A stretch of 58,272 bases of DNA from Lachnospiraceae bacterium (lineage in GTDB: Bacteria > Bacillota > Clostridia > Lachnospirales > Lachnospiraceae), in NCBI GenBank assembly GCA_020860755.1, contig JAJBTQ010000034.1:1-58272 (forward strand), given 5' to 3'. Position 1 is the stretch's first letter. The number at the start of each line of letters is the position of its first letter. The notes under the pieces were generated by a model. The model searched no databases. It saw only the letters and a list, made by a program, of their open reading frames with translations, and was not told the DNA's origin. The position numbers were made by a program, and so were the translations under genes. Positions 43,827 to 51,929 of this stretch are shown here, piece by piece.

Positions 43827-43864
43827 TTGCCTGACGATAGGTTTAGTATTAAAATACTGGTATT
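43827..43864 (+). promoter_or_regulatory. gdhA promoter with overlapping palindromes
   Basis: TTGCCT (43827-43832), 17 bases, TAAAAT (43850-43855). Two overlapping palindromes cover the -10: AGTATTAAAATACT (43845-43858) and AATACTGGTATT (43853-43864), a likely operator. Confidence 0.65.
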
Positions 43865-43866
43865 AA

Positions 43867-45228
<1,362 letters not shown>

Positions 45229-45307
45229 ATTGTACTGTAAAAAATACACAAGAATACTGCTGTTTTACACGTTCTCTTATTAAAAATAACGATTTGAAAA
45301 AATAAGC

Positions 45308-45336
45308 TTGTAAAATCGCCGAAATCACGCTAAAGT
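45308..45336 (+). promoter_or_regulatory. Promoter of Crh-like HPr gene
   Basis: TTGTAA (45308-45313), 17 bases, TAAAGT (45331-45336). Confidence 0.55.
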
Positions 45337-45371
45337 ATATGCGTATATAAAAGCGAAGGTTGAGGTGTGCA

Positions 45372-45629
45372 ATGAGCAAACAAGAGATTGTGATTGAAGA
45401 CATCGCAAACAAATACGAGAATCCGATCGCCGAGCTGGTCCGGGTAGCCTGTCAGTTTTCCAGTACGATTATCCTGGCAGATGATGCGCACCGTGTTAAC
45501 GCGAAGAGCATCATGGGCATCATGGCGTTCAAGCCGGTCGGCGGCAAAAATGTCTCCATCGAAGCCACAGGCGAAGATGAGAAAGCGGCAGTGGAGGCCA
45601 TGACTGAGTTCCTGCTCTGCAAGGATTAA
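45372..45629 (+). CDS. HPr-like protein lacking His15, Ser46 kept (Crh-like)
   Basis: 85 residues from ATG 45372 behind GAGGTG. It aligns with HPr without gaps in its first half: Ser46 falls exactly at position 46 in VNAKSIMGIM, the HPr kinase site. In HPr residues 15-18 read His-Ala-Arg-Pro; here they are Tyr15-Glu-Asn-Pro18. Without His15 it cannot pass phosphate in the PTS. Bacillus Crh has the same logic, with Gln15, and works only as a CcpA co-regulator through Ser46-P. So this is probably a regulatory rather than transport protein. It is monocistronic. Confidence 0.88.
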   Translation: MSKQEIVIEDIANKYENPIAELVRVACQFSSTIILADDAHRVNAKSIMGIMAFKPVGGKNVSIEATGEDEKAAVEAMTEFLLCKD

Positions 45630-45643
45630 ATTAGTCAGACATT

Positions 45644-45684
45644 AAATCACCGGAATGAGAGATCATTCCGGTGATTTTTATTTT
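45644..45684. terminator. Bidirectional terminator
   Basis: Perfect 15-bp stem AAATCACCGGAATGA/TCATTCCGGTGATTT with loop GAGA, between convergent genes. T-rich on the plus side, and A-rich in front. Confidence 0.93.
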
Positions 45685-45722
45685 AGGCTATATCGTTTAT
45701 ACTTCTATGTCGAAAGAATTGT

Positions 45723-46943
45723 CTATATGCCCGAGGACACATCCTCGACTTCATTGATCTCGTCGAGCTGTTTTTTGTCGTTGTAAGCCTGAACGAGCAC
45801 CTTGATCCTGTTGTACGGATCGAGCAGGTCGCTGATGGACGCGTTGTGGTTTAAGGTGTCAATGATGTAGGCGATATATTTGCTCATGTCGCAGCTGATA
45901 TAGTACGGGCGCGAGAGCAGCTCCGGGGACTGGTAGGTCATGTTTGTGGTGACCACCCGGTAGATAAGCCCCTCTTCCACCGCTTTGTCAAACTGCTTGA
46001 GGCCGTTTGTGAACAGTCCGAACGTCGCGATGACAAAAATCCGTCCCGCATGCCGTTTCTTAAGCTCCCTGGCCACATCGATCATGCTTCCGCCGGACGA
46101 GATCATGTCGTCGATGACCCAGACGTCCTTGCCGTCTAAGGAGGAGCCCAAAAACTCGTGCGCGACGATGGGGTTCATGCCATCCACAACGCGGCTGTAA
46201 TCGCGGCGTTTGTAGAACATGCCCATCTCCACGCCAAGAACACTGGCCATAAACACGGCCCGCTCCGTGGCACCCTCATCGGGGCTTACGATCATCAGAT
46301 GGTCGCTGTCAACCATCAGGTCGTCGCAGGAGCCCAAGATTCCCTTTACAAACTGGTAGAACGGCGTCACCGTGTCAAATCCGTTTAAAGGGATCGAATT
46401 CTGTACACGGGGATCGTGGGCATCAAAGGTAATGATGTTGTCCACACCCATGCCTATGAGCTCCTGCAGCGCCAGAGCGCAGTCCAGGGACTCGCGGGAC
46501 GTGCGCCTGTGCTGGCGGCTCTCATAGAGGAACGGCATGATGACCGTGAGTCTGCCGGCCTTACCGCAGGTGGCGGCGATCACGCGCTTTAAGTCCTGAT
46601 AGTGGTCGTCCGGAGACATGTGGTTTTCTATGCCGCAGAGCTTGTAGGTCATGCTGTAGTTTGTCACGTCGAGCAGAATAAACAAGTCATACCCGCGGAT
46701 GCTCTGGGCGATGCGCCCTTTGGCCTCGCCGCTGCCAAAGCGCGGGCACTCCGCCTCGACCATGTAGGAGTCGCGCATATATCCCTTGAAAGTGATATCG
46801 TTCTCATGCTCATGTTGACGGACCGTCCGCCATCTCACGAGATGCTCATCAATAGACTTTCCAATCTCTCCGCAGCTCTCCAGAGGAATGATTCCCAAGG
46901 GACCCTCCGGTATGGAATCCAGATTTCGTTTGTCGTCATGCAT
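45723..46943 (-). CDS. Ribose-phosphate pyrophosphokinase (PRPP synthetase)
   Basis: 406 residues, longer than the usual 310-320. Seen: PRFGSGEAKGRIAQSIRGYD, ESRQHRRTSRESL (ATP loop), ITFDAHDPRVQNSIP and the PRPP-binding VWVIDDMISSGGSM. N- and C-terminal extensions account for the extra length. It makes PRPP for nucleotide, His and Trp synthesis. Last gene of a minus-strand run from murC. The alternative metal-loop sequence suggests the divergent clostridial form. Confidence 0.9.
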   Translation of the reverse strand: MHDDKRNLDSIPEGPLGIIPLESCGEIGKSIDEHLVRWRTVRQHEHENDITFKGYMRDSYMVEAECPRFGSGEAKGRIAQSIRGYDLFILLDVTNYSMTYKLCGIENHMSPDDHYQDLKRVIAATCGKAGRLTVIMPFLYESRQHRRTSRESLDCALALQELIGMGVDNIITFDAHDPRVQNSIPLNGFDTVTPFYQFVKGILGSCDDLMVDSDHLMIVSPDEGATERAVFMASVLGVEMGMFYKRRDYSRVVDGMNPIVAHEFLGSSLDGKDVWVIDDMISSGGSMIDVARELKKRHAGRIFVIATFGLFTNGLKQFDKAVEEGLIYRVVTTNMTYQSPELLSRPYYISCDMSKYIAYIIDTLNHNASISDLLDPYNRIKVLVQAYNDKKQLDEINEVEDVSSGI

Positions 46944-46997
46944 AACTTGCTTGTCCCTCCCTGATAAGATTTTTGATGCGATACCGTCGTTCGTATA

Positions 46998-48095
46998 TTA
47001 CAGGTTCGCTTGTACCCGGATGTCCTTTCCGAACAGATGCAGCACCAAAAAGCTGCTGGAGATCCGTGAAAAGATGCGTTCCGAGTAGATGGATGAGATC
47101 TCCTGAAGTCCCAGGTTGCTGGAGATTAAGGTGGATCTCTTGTGCAGGAGCCGCTCGTTTAAACAGACAAAAAACTGGGACAGAGTGAACGAATTCGTCA
47201 TCTCGGTACCCAGGTCGTCGATGATCAAAAGGTCACAGTCAAAGATACTCCGATAATCCGCCTCTGCCGCCGTATTCCGGCCGAATGCGTGATCTGCGAG
47301 CAGCTGGAATAAACGGTCCGCGGAAAAATAGATGACCGAGTGACCCGAGCGGATCAGCTCTCCGGCGATGCAGTTCGTAAGGAACGTCTTTCCCAGACCG
47401 GTGTCGCCGAACAGGTATATATTCTGAAATTCATTGTCAAACTCTCTCACAAACCGGCGGCATTGGTCAAACGTGTTCTTTGCCGCCGCGTAGGACGAGA
47501 TGCCCGTTCCCTTATCGATCAGATCTTTCGGGTAATACTCCAAAGAAAAGTGATCAAAGCACTCCTCCTCGAGGATGGGCGCAAAATGAGACTGTTCGTA
47601 GACTAAGTCAATGGCCGCCTGCTTAAAGCAATGGCAGCGCTCGGACCCGATGTAGCCGGTGTCCTGACAGTCCGGACAGTCATAAGGGGGATCCAGATAA
47701 TCCTCCGGATAGCCGAGGGAGGAAAGCAGCGCCCGCTTTTCGTCAGCGAGTGCGGCGATCTTCTCCTGCGGCGTGGAGCTTTGCTCCGCCGCCGCAGTTT
47801 CAGATATCCTTGTCGCCGTTTCCGACATGTTACTTCCTGCAGCGGGACGATTGGTCCCGGCTTCGGCGGGAGCTCCAGCCCTCGCAGAGAGGTCAGTCTC
47901 CGCGGAAGAGTCCACTCCCAGCCTTCGCTTTGCCTCCTCTACGCTTAGGTGCGCTATCCGGGCGTTTAATTCCGCCATTTCGGGAGAGCGCTTCGCGATC
48001 TCCTCCTCCCTGGCGGTGATGATATGATGGCGCATGAGTTGCTTGTCCTGATAGGAACGCATGATCTCATCATACTGCGTGTTGGTAAGAGGCAT
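46998..48095 (-). CDS. DnaC/DnaI-like helicase loader ATPase
   Basis: 365 residues. A zinc motif (CPDCQDTGYI, CHCF) precedes an AAA+ domain with Walker A FGDTGLGKTFL, Walker B CDLLIIDDLGTE and sensor TLISSNLGLQ. It loads the DnaB helicase during replication initiation or restart. Residues about 60-110 are an Ala/Ser/Glu-rich insert of low complexity between the N-terminal helicase-binding part and the zinc motif. It follows the DnaD-like gene, as in dnaD-dnaI type pairs. Confidence 0.9.
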   Translation of the reverse strand: MPLTNTQYDEIMRSYQDKQLMRHHIITAREEEIAKRSPEMAELNARIAHLSVEEAKRRLGVDSSAETDLSARAGAPAEAGTNRPAAGSNMSETATRISETAAAEQSSTPQEKIAALADEKRALLSSLGYPEDYLDPPYDCPDCQDTGYIGSERCHCFKQAAIDLVYEQSHFAPILEEECFDHFSLEYYPKDLIDKGTGISSYAAAKNTFDQCRRFVREFDNEFQNIYLFGDTGLGKTFLTNCIAGELIRSGHSVIYFSADRLFQLLADHAFGRNTAAEADYRSIFDCDLLIIDDLGTEMTNSFTLSQFFVCLNERLLHKRSTLISSNLGLQEISSIYSERIFSRISSSFLVLHLFGKDIRVQANL

Positions 48096-48153
48096 AGTGG
48101 CTCCTTGCTGCCGGCCCGCTCGGCCGGTAGATCCGCCCGGCAGATCCGTTTTC

Positions 48154-49242
48154 TTACGGACAACTCGTTTCGTTATCGCTCGTAAAGGATTTCTGGATCA
48201 ACCGGTTTTGGATCTCCTCATAGTCGTTGTCCCGCTGCGTGAAATTAAGGAAGCGGTTGCCGGATCCGCCGGCCGCGGCACGTTGATTCTGCCGGGCCTG
48301 CTGGAACGATGCGTCGGCCTCTTTGACCTCCTCCAATGTGTGGATCCCCTGTTTGTACCACTTCTCCAGGATGGAGTTGGCATAACCGAAGCTCTGCTCA
48401 TGGATCGCGTCGATGGTGCGGGTACACGCCTCGCTGATCATCTCCGCGGAAAAGCCGAACTTTCCGGTCCAGGTGGTCAGATAGTTGGTCTCGGACGGAA
48501 CCAGGTTCCGCCCACGGATGCCGAAGGCCTTCATCACGGCATAGTAGACCGCGGAAGTCTGGTTGGTAAACACCCGCGCCTCGTCCACAGTGTGGATATC
48601 CCTGGCGGCGTAGTCCTCCGCGATCCGCTGCATGTAGCGCAGGCTGGTGTGGCCGCTCGCCACACAGTTCTCAATGAGATACTCGATCAGCTCTGTCGGA
48701 AAATGCAGCTCGTCATACCAGAAAAAGATGGTGGAGAGGTCGGACTGATTCAAGGTGCGCCCCAGATACTGTTCCGTGATAAACACCAGCTCCCGCACAT
48801 CCTCCTTCCCGCAGAACTCTTCGAGACTGCTTTCGGAAGGTGAGGTATGCCCGGGCGCTGCCGCGACAAAGCGGTCCGCCGCCTTGACGGGGCCTGCATC
48901 GGCCGTACTCTTTTCTGACACGATCGGATCCTCGTGTCCGGCATCCGTCACAAAACAGATGGCGGACAGGCTGCCGTCCTCGTCATATTCCAGACGGAAC
49001 AGGTGCCTTTTTTCCCAGTATTTTAAGGCACGAAGAATATCCCGCTCCGTGCAGTCGAAGTGGTCCGCGATGTCGGACAGTGAAAAACTGCGGTCTGAGC
49101 GGTTGATGCTGCGCAGCAGATAGAGGTATATTTTCACATACTCTCCGTTTGCCTGCGTCATGTATTCATCGATAAAAATATTGGGGACGCAAGTAGCCGT
49201 GATAGGCTGCTCGTCATGCAAGGTGATCGTTGCCATTTCCAT
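48154..49242 (-). CDS. DnaD-domain replication protein
   Basis: 362 residues if it starts at ATG 49242; 49236 (MATITL) is equally possible, and neither has a strong ribosome binding site. The N-terminal winged helix (DIADHFDCTERDILRALKYW) is followed by the DnaD/DnaB2 domain with YANSILEKWYKQGI near residue 300, the family's Tyr-x3-Ile-x3-Trp motif. DnaD-type proteins remodel the origin and recruit the helicase loader, encoded next (48095-46998). Confidence 0.88.
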   Translation of the reverse strand: MEMATITLHDEQPITATCVPNIFIDEYMTQANGEYVKIYLYLLRSINRSDRSFSLSDIADHFDCTERDILRALKYWEKRHLFRLEYDEDGSLSAICFVTDAGHEDPIVSEKSTADAGPVKAADRFVAAAPGHTSPSESSLEEFCGKEDVRELVFITEQYLGRTLNQSDLSTIFFWYDELHFPTELIEYLIENCVASGHTSLRYMQRIAEDYAARDIHTVDEARVFTNQTSAVYYAVMKAFGIRGRNLVPSETNYLTTWTGKFGFSAEMISEACTRTIDAIHEQSFGYANSILEKWYKQGIHTLEEVKEADASFQQARQNQRAAAGGSGNRFLNFTQRDNDYEEIQNRLIQKSFTSDNETSCP

Positions 49243-49389
49243 CTCTCTCTTTCGAAATCGAGTATAGCATACCACCCTGGAAAAGAGAAGAAAAAGATAC
49301 CAACACAGCGCCGTGGAAAGAACGCAAATATGCGGAAAACTCGTGTTGATAATTTTTAAAAAAAGTGGATAAGTATAAGGGGCGAAAGC

Positions 49390-50772
49390 TCAATCCTCAG
49401 ATAACAAAGCTTCCCCGATCTGATAGACGTCTCCAGCGCCCAAAGTTATCAACATGTCATGTTTTAAAAAATTTTTTGAGAGGAAAGATTCGACCTCTTT
49501 GAACGTGGGGAAATAGTATGCCTCCGTACCCAGCTCCCGGAGGGCCTCTGCCAGATCCTCACAGCGCACGCCTAATGTGTCGGTCTCCCGTGCCGCGTAC
49601 ACATCCGTCAAGATGACCACGTCGGATAAGGACAGGGCGTCGACAAACTCATCCCACAAAAGCTTCGTACGGGAATAGGTGTGAGGCTGGAACACACTGA
49701 CCACCCGCTCATGGGGGCAGTCAAGCGCAGTCTGCAGCGTCGCGCGGATCTCCGTCGGATGGTGGGCATAGTCGTCGATGACCGTTGTATCCCCGTACAT
49801 CCCCTTGAATTCGAACCGGCGCGCCGCACCGGTAAAAGACTGCAGGCCATTTATGATCTGCTCGTCCGAATAGCCGGCCTCTGCCGTACAGGCGATGGCG
49901 GCGAGGGCATTTTTGACATTGTGCCGGCCTGGCACCTGCAGGGAGACATATCCGCATTTTTCGCCGTTTTTCGTCCAGATAAAGGACGGACACGCATGGC
50001 TGTCGCAGGCGATCTGTGTGGCGCTGTAATCCTCATCGCCGTTTATGCCGAACGAGACAACGCGCACATCACTCCCGGCGGTGATCTCCTCCGGGTGGTC
50101 GATGACACTGCTTACAAACAGCACGCCGCCGGGCAGCGTGTTTCCGGCAAAACGGCGGAAAGACCTGCGGATCTCATCGAGGTCTTCAAAGAAATCCAGA
50201 TGGTCTTCTTCTATATTTAAAATGATATTGTATTTCGGATGAAAGTGAAGGAAGCTGTTCGTGTACTCACAGGCTTCGGTGATAAAGAGCCCGGAGCCGC
50301 CCACGCGGATGTTGCCGCCTATGGCCTCGAGCATGCCTCCGATAGAAATAGTCGGGTCGGCTTCCGCCGCCAGCAGGATGTGGGCGAGCATGGCCGTGGT
50401 CGTCGTCTTTCCGTGCGTGCCGGCCACCGCGATGGATTCGGAATAGTTGTCCATCAGCTGTCCCAAAAACTCGGCGCGGGAGAGCATGGGGATATCTTTT
50501 TCGACCGCCGCCTGCCATTCCGGGTTGTCCGGATGGATCGCAGCCGTGTAGACGATCAGATCGATGTCATCCGTGATATTCTCCGCCATCTGCGGGATAA
50601 AGATCTGTGCCCCGTGCGATGCGAGCTGGTCCGTCAATGCGGAGGACCGGTTGTCGGAACCGGAGACTGTAAAACCTTCCTTTAAGACCACTTCGGCCAG
50701 GCCGCTCATGCTGATGCCGCCGATGCCCATAAAGTAGATGCGGATTGGATGATGAAAATCAATCTGATACAT
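49390..50772 (-). CDS. murC: UDP-N-acetylmuramate--L-alanine ligase
   Basis: 460 residues from ATG 50772, with GGGGAA upstream. IYFMGIGGISMSGLAEV (UDP-substrate Rossmann), AGTHGKTTTTAML (ATP loop), ITEACEYTNSFLHFHP and the C-terminal DDYAHHPTEIRATL are MurC hallmarks. It adds the first amino acid of the peptidoglycan stem in the cytoplasm. First gene of a minus-strand run murC-dnaD-dnaC-PRPP synthetase. Confidence 0.96.
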   Translation of the reverse strand: MYQIDFHHPIRIYFMGIGGISMSGLAEVVLKEGFTVSGSDNRSSALTDQLASHGAQIFIPQMAENITDDIDLIVYTAAIHPDNPEWQAAVEKDIPMLSRAEFLGQLMDNYSESIAVAGTHGKTTTTAMLAHILLAAEADPTISIGGMLEAIGGNIRVGGSGLFITEACEYTNSFLHFHPKYNIILNIEEDHLDFFEDLDEIRRSFRRFAGNTLPGGVLFVSSVIDHPEEITAGSDVRVVSFGINGDEDYSATQIACDSHACPSFIWTKNGEKCGYVSLQVPGRHNVKNALAAIACTAEAGYSDEQIINGLQSFTGAARRFEFKGMYGDTTVIDDYAHHPTEIRATLQTALDCPHERVVSVFQPHTYSRTKLLWDEFVDALSLSDVVILTDVYAARETDTLGVRCEDLAEALRELGTEAYYFPTFKEVESFLSKNFLKHDMLITLGAGDVYQIGEALLSED

Positions 50773-50829
50773 AGTGCAAATTCCCCAAATCGTTGATCTA
50801 AAGTCCACCCGTGGTGAACATCATATCGT

Positions 50830-50858
50830 AGTATACCAAAAGAAAGAGATAGTTGCAA
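50830..50858 (-). promoter_or_regulatory. murC promoter
   Basis: On the minus strand TTGCAA (50853-50858), 17 bases, TATACT (50830-50835), with extended TGG. The -35 TTGCAA is its own reverse complement and serves also the pth promoter. Confidence 0.8.
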
Positions 50859-50882
50859 GCTGAGGGGCCCCGGTGGTACAAT
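50853..50882 (+). promoter_or_regulatory. pth promoter sharing the murC -35
   Basis: TTGCAA (50853-50858), an 18-base GC-rich spacer, TACAAT (50877-50882), about 36 bases before the pth ATG. Confidence 0.65.
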
Positions 50883-50918
50883 GAAGGGCGACAAACGGGG
50901 AAAGGACAAAAGAGTGCG

Positions 50919-51491
50919 ATGTATCTCATAGCCGGGCTTGGCAATCCCTCAGACAAGTACAAAGACACCCGCCATAACGTCGGCTTTGATGTGATCGACG
51001 CCCTTGCGGACCGGTACGGCATCAAACTGAACCGGAAGAGAGGCCGTGCCGTCTGCGGCCGCGGCGAGATCGAGGGGGAAAGCGTGCTTTTGGCCAAGCC
51101 GCAGACGTATATGAACTTAAGCGGGGACAGTATCTCCCGTCTTGTGAGGAGCAACGGTCTGGACCCGAAAAAAGACCTGATCGTGGTATTAGACGACATT
51201 CATCTTGATCCCGGAAACATCCGGATCCGGCAGCAGGGAAGCGCCGGAGGCCATAACGGCATGAAAGACATTATCGCCAAAGTGCACACCGATGAGATCC
51301 TCCGTGTGCGCATCGGCGTCGGTGAGGTGCCGGAAGGCGGCGACCAGGTAAAGCACGTCCTAAGTCGTTTTTCCGCCGGCGAGAGATTGCGCGTGAATGA
51401 AGCCATCGCGGATGCCGAAGCGGCACTCGCCCTCATGGTGCAGGGAAAAACGGACGAGGCCATGAACCGGTATAACCAAAAAAAGTATTAG
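50919..51491 (+). CDS. pth: Peptidyl-tRNA hydrolase
   Basis: 190 residues from ATG 50919 (AAAGGA upstream). MYLIAGLGNPSDKYKDTRHNVGFDVID contains the catalytic His in RHNVGF; KPQTYMNLSG and GSAGGHNGMKDI are also intact. It releases tRNA from prematurely dropped peptidyl-tRNAs. In Bacillus pth and mfd are close neighbours; here a terminator and a 362-bp structured element separate them. Confidence 0.97.
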   Translation: MYLIAGLGNPSDKYKDTRHNVGFDVIDALADRYGIKLNRKRGRAVCGRGEIEGESVLLAKPQTYMNLSGDSISRLVRSNGLDPKKDLIVVLDDIHLDPGNIRIRQQGSAGGHNGMKDIIAKVHTDEILRVRIGVGEVPEGGDQVKHVLSRFSAGERLRVNEAIADAEAALALMVQGKTDEAMNRYNQKKY

Positions 51492-51500
51492 ATCTCAGTG

Positions 51501-51545
51501 CCGCCGGCTTAATAAAGCCGGTGGTATTTTTTATTTTATTTTTCC
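51501..51545 (+). terminator. Terminator of pth
   Basis: 10-bp stem CCGCCGGCTT/AAGCCGGTGG (one G-U), AATA loop, then a long T-rich run. Confidence 0.92.
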
Positions 51546-51551
51546 GCGAGT

Positions 51552-51913
51552 ATATTATGATACTACGGATTGCTCCGTGCTATGCACTCCCGCAATCCTG
51601 CAAACTCTATACAACGCTCCGAGCACCCATCTCGAAAACTACGTTTTCTCGATGTTCGTTGCACTCACATCGGACTCTTCCGCAGCGCACATCCGGCCGC
51701 AAGCGACCGCCATGTAACTGCGAAACCCGCTGTCGTCTGCAAGCAGCCGCAGCGTATTGCCGCAGTTACGCAGCCGTCTGTAAACAGACGGCTGTGCTAT
51801 GCATCATCGTCCGCGCTCGTCGCTTATGCGTTCATATTTGTTTGGGCCCGAAAGTCGTAAAATTAGATGCAAGCATCTATTTTACGATTTATCGTTCCCT
51901 TGTATCATAATAT
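51552..51913. mobile_element. 362-bp structured non-coding element with 12-bp terminal inverted repeats
   Basis: Ends are exact inverted copies: ATATTATGATAC (51552-51563) and GTATCATAATAT (51902-51913). Inside are several strong hairpins: GGATTGC/GCAATCC (51567-51573, 51592-51598) capped by GTGC-TAT-GCAC; GTAACTGCG/CGCAGTTAC (51714-51722, 51761-51769); a perfect 10-bp CAGCCGTCTG/CAGACGGCTG (51771-51794); and a 15-bp stem with one bulge (51855-51870, 51873-51887). The 10-mer GTGCTATGCA occurs twice (51577, 51794). Long open frames cross it but show no codon-like protein. It could be a MITE-like non-autonomous element or a structured RNA. No clear target-site duplication was found beyond a GT at each end. 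Confidence 0.6.
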
Positions 51914-51914
51914 G

Positions 51915-51923
51915 TGCTAAAAT
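51915..51923 (+). promoter_or_regulatory. Extended -10 before mfd
   Basis: TGCTAAAAT directly outside the element's right inverted repeat. The transcription start would be at or within a base or two of the mfd ATG. Confidence 0.45.
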
Positions 51924-51929
51924 ATTTTC

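Noticed and set aside
51521-51910. 129- and 96-codon open frames across the structured element
   Set aside because: Both frames are Arg/Ser/Cys-rich, follow the hairpin arms and lack ribosome binding sites; they look like chance openings.
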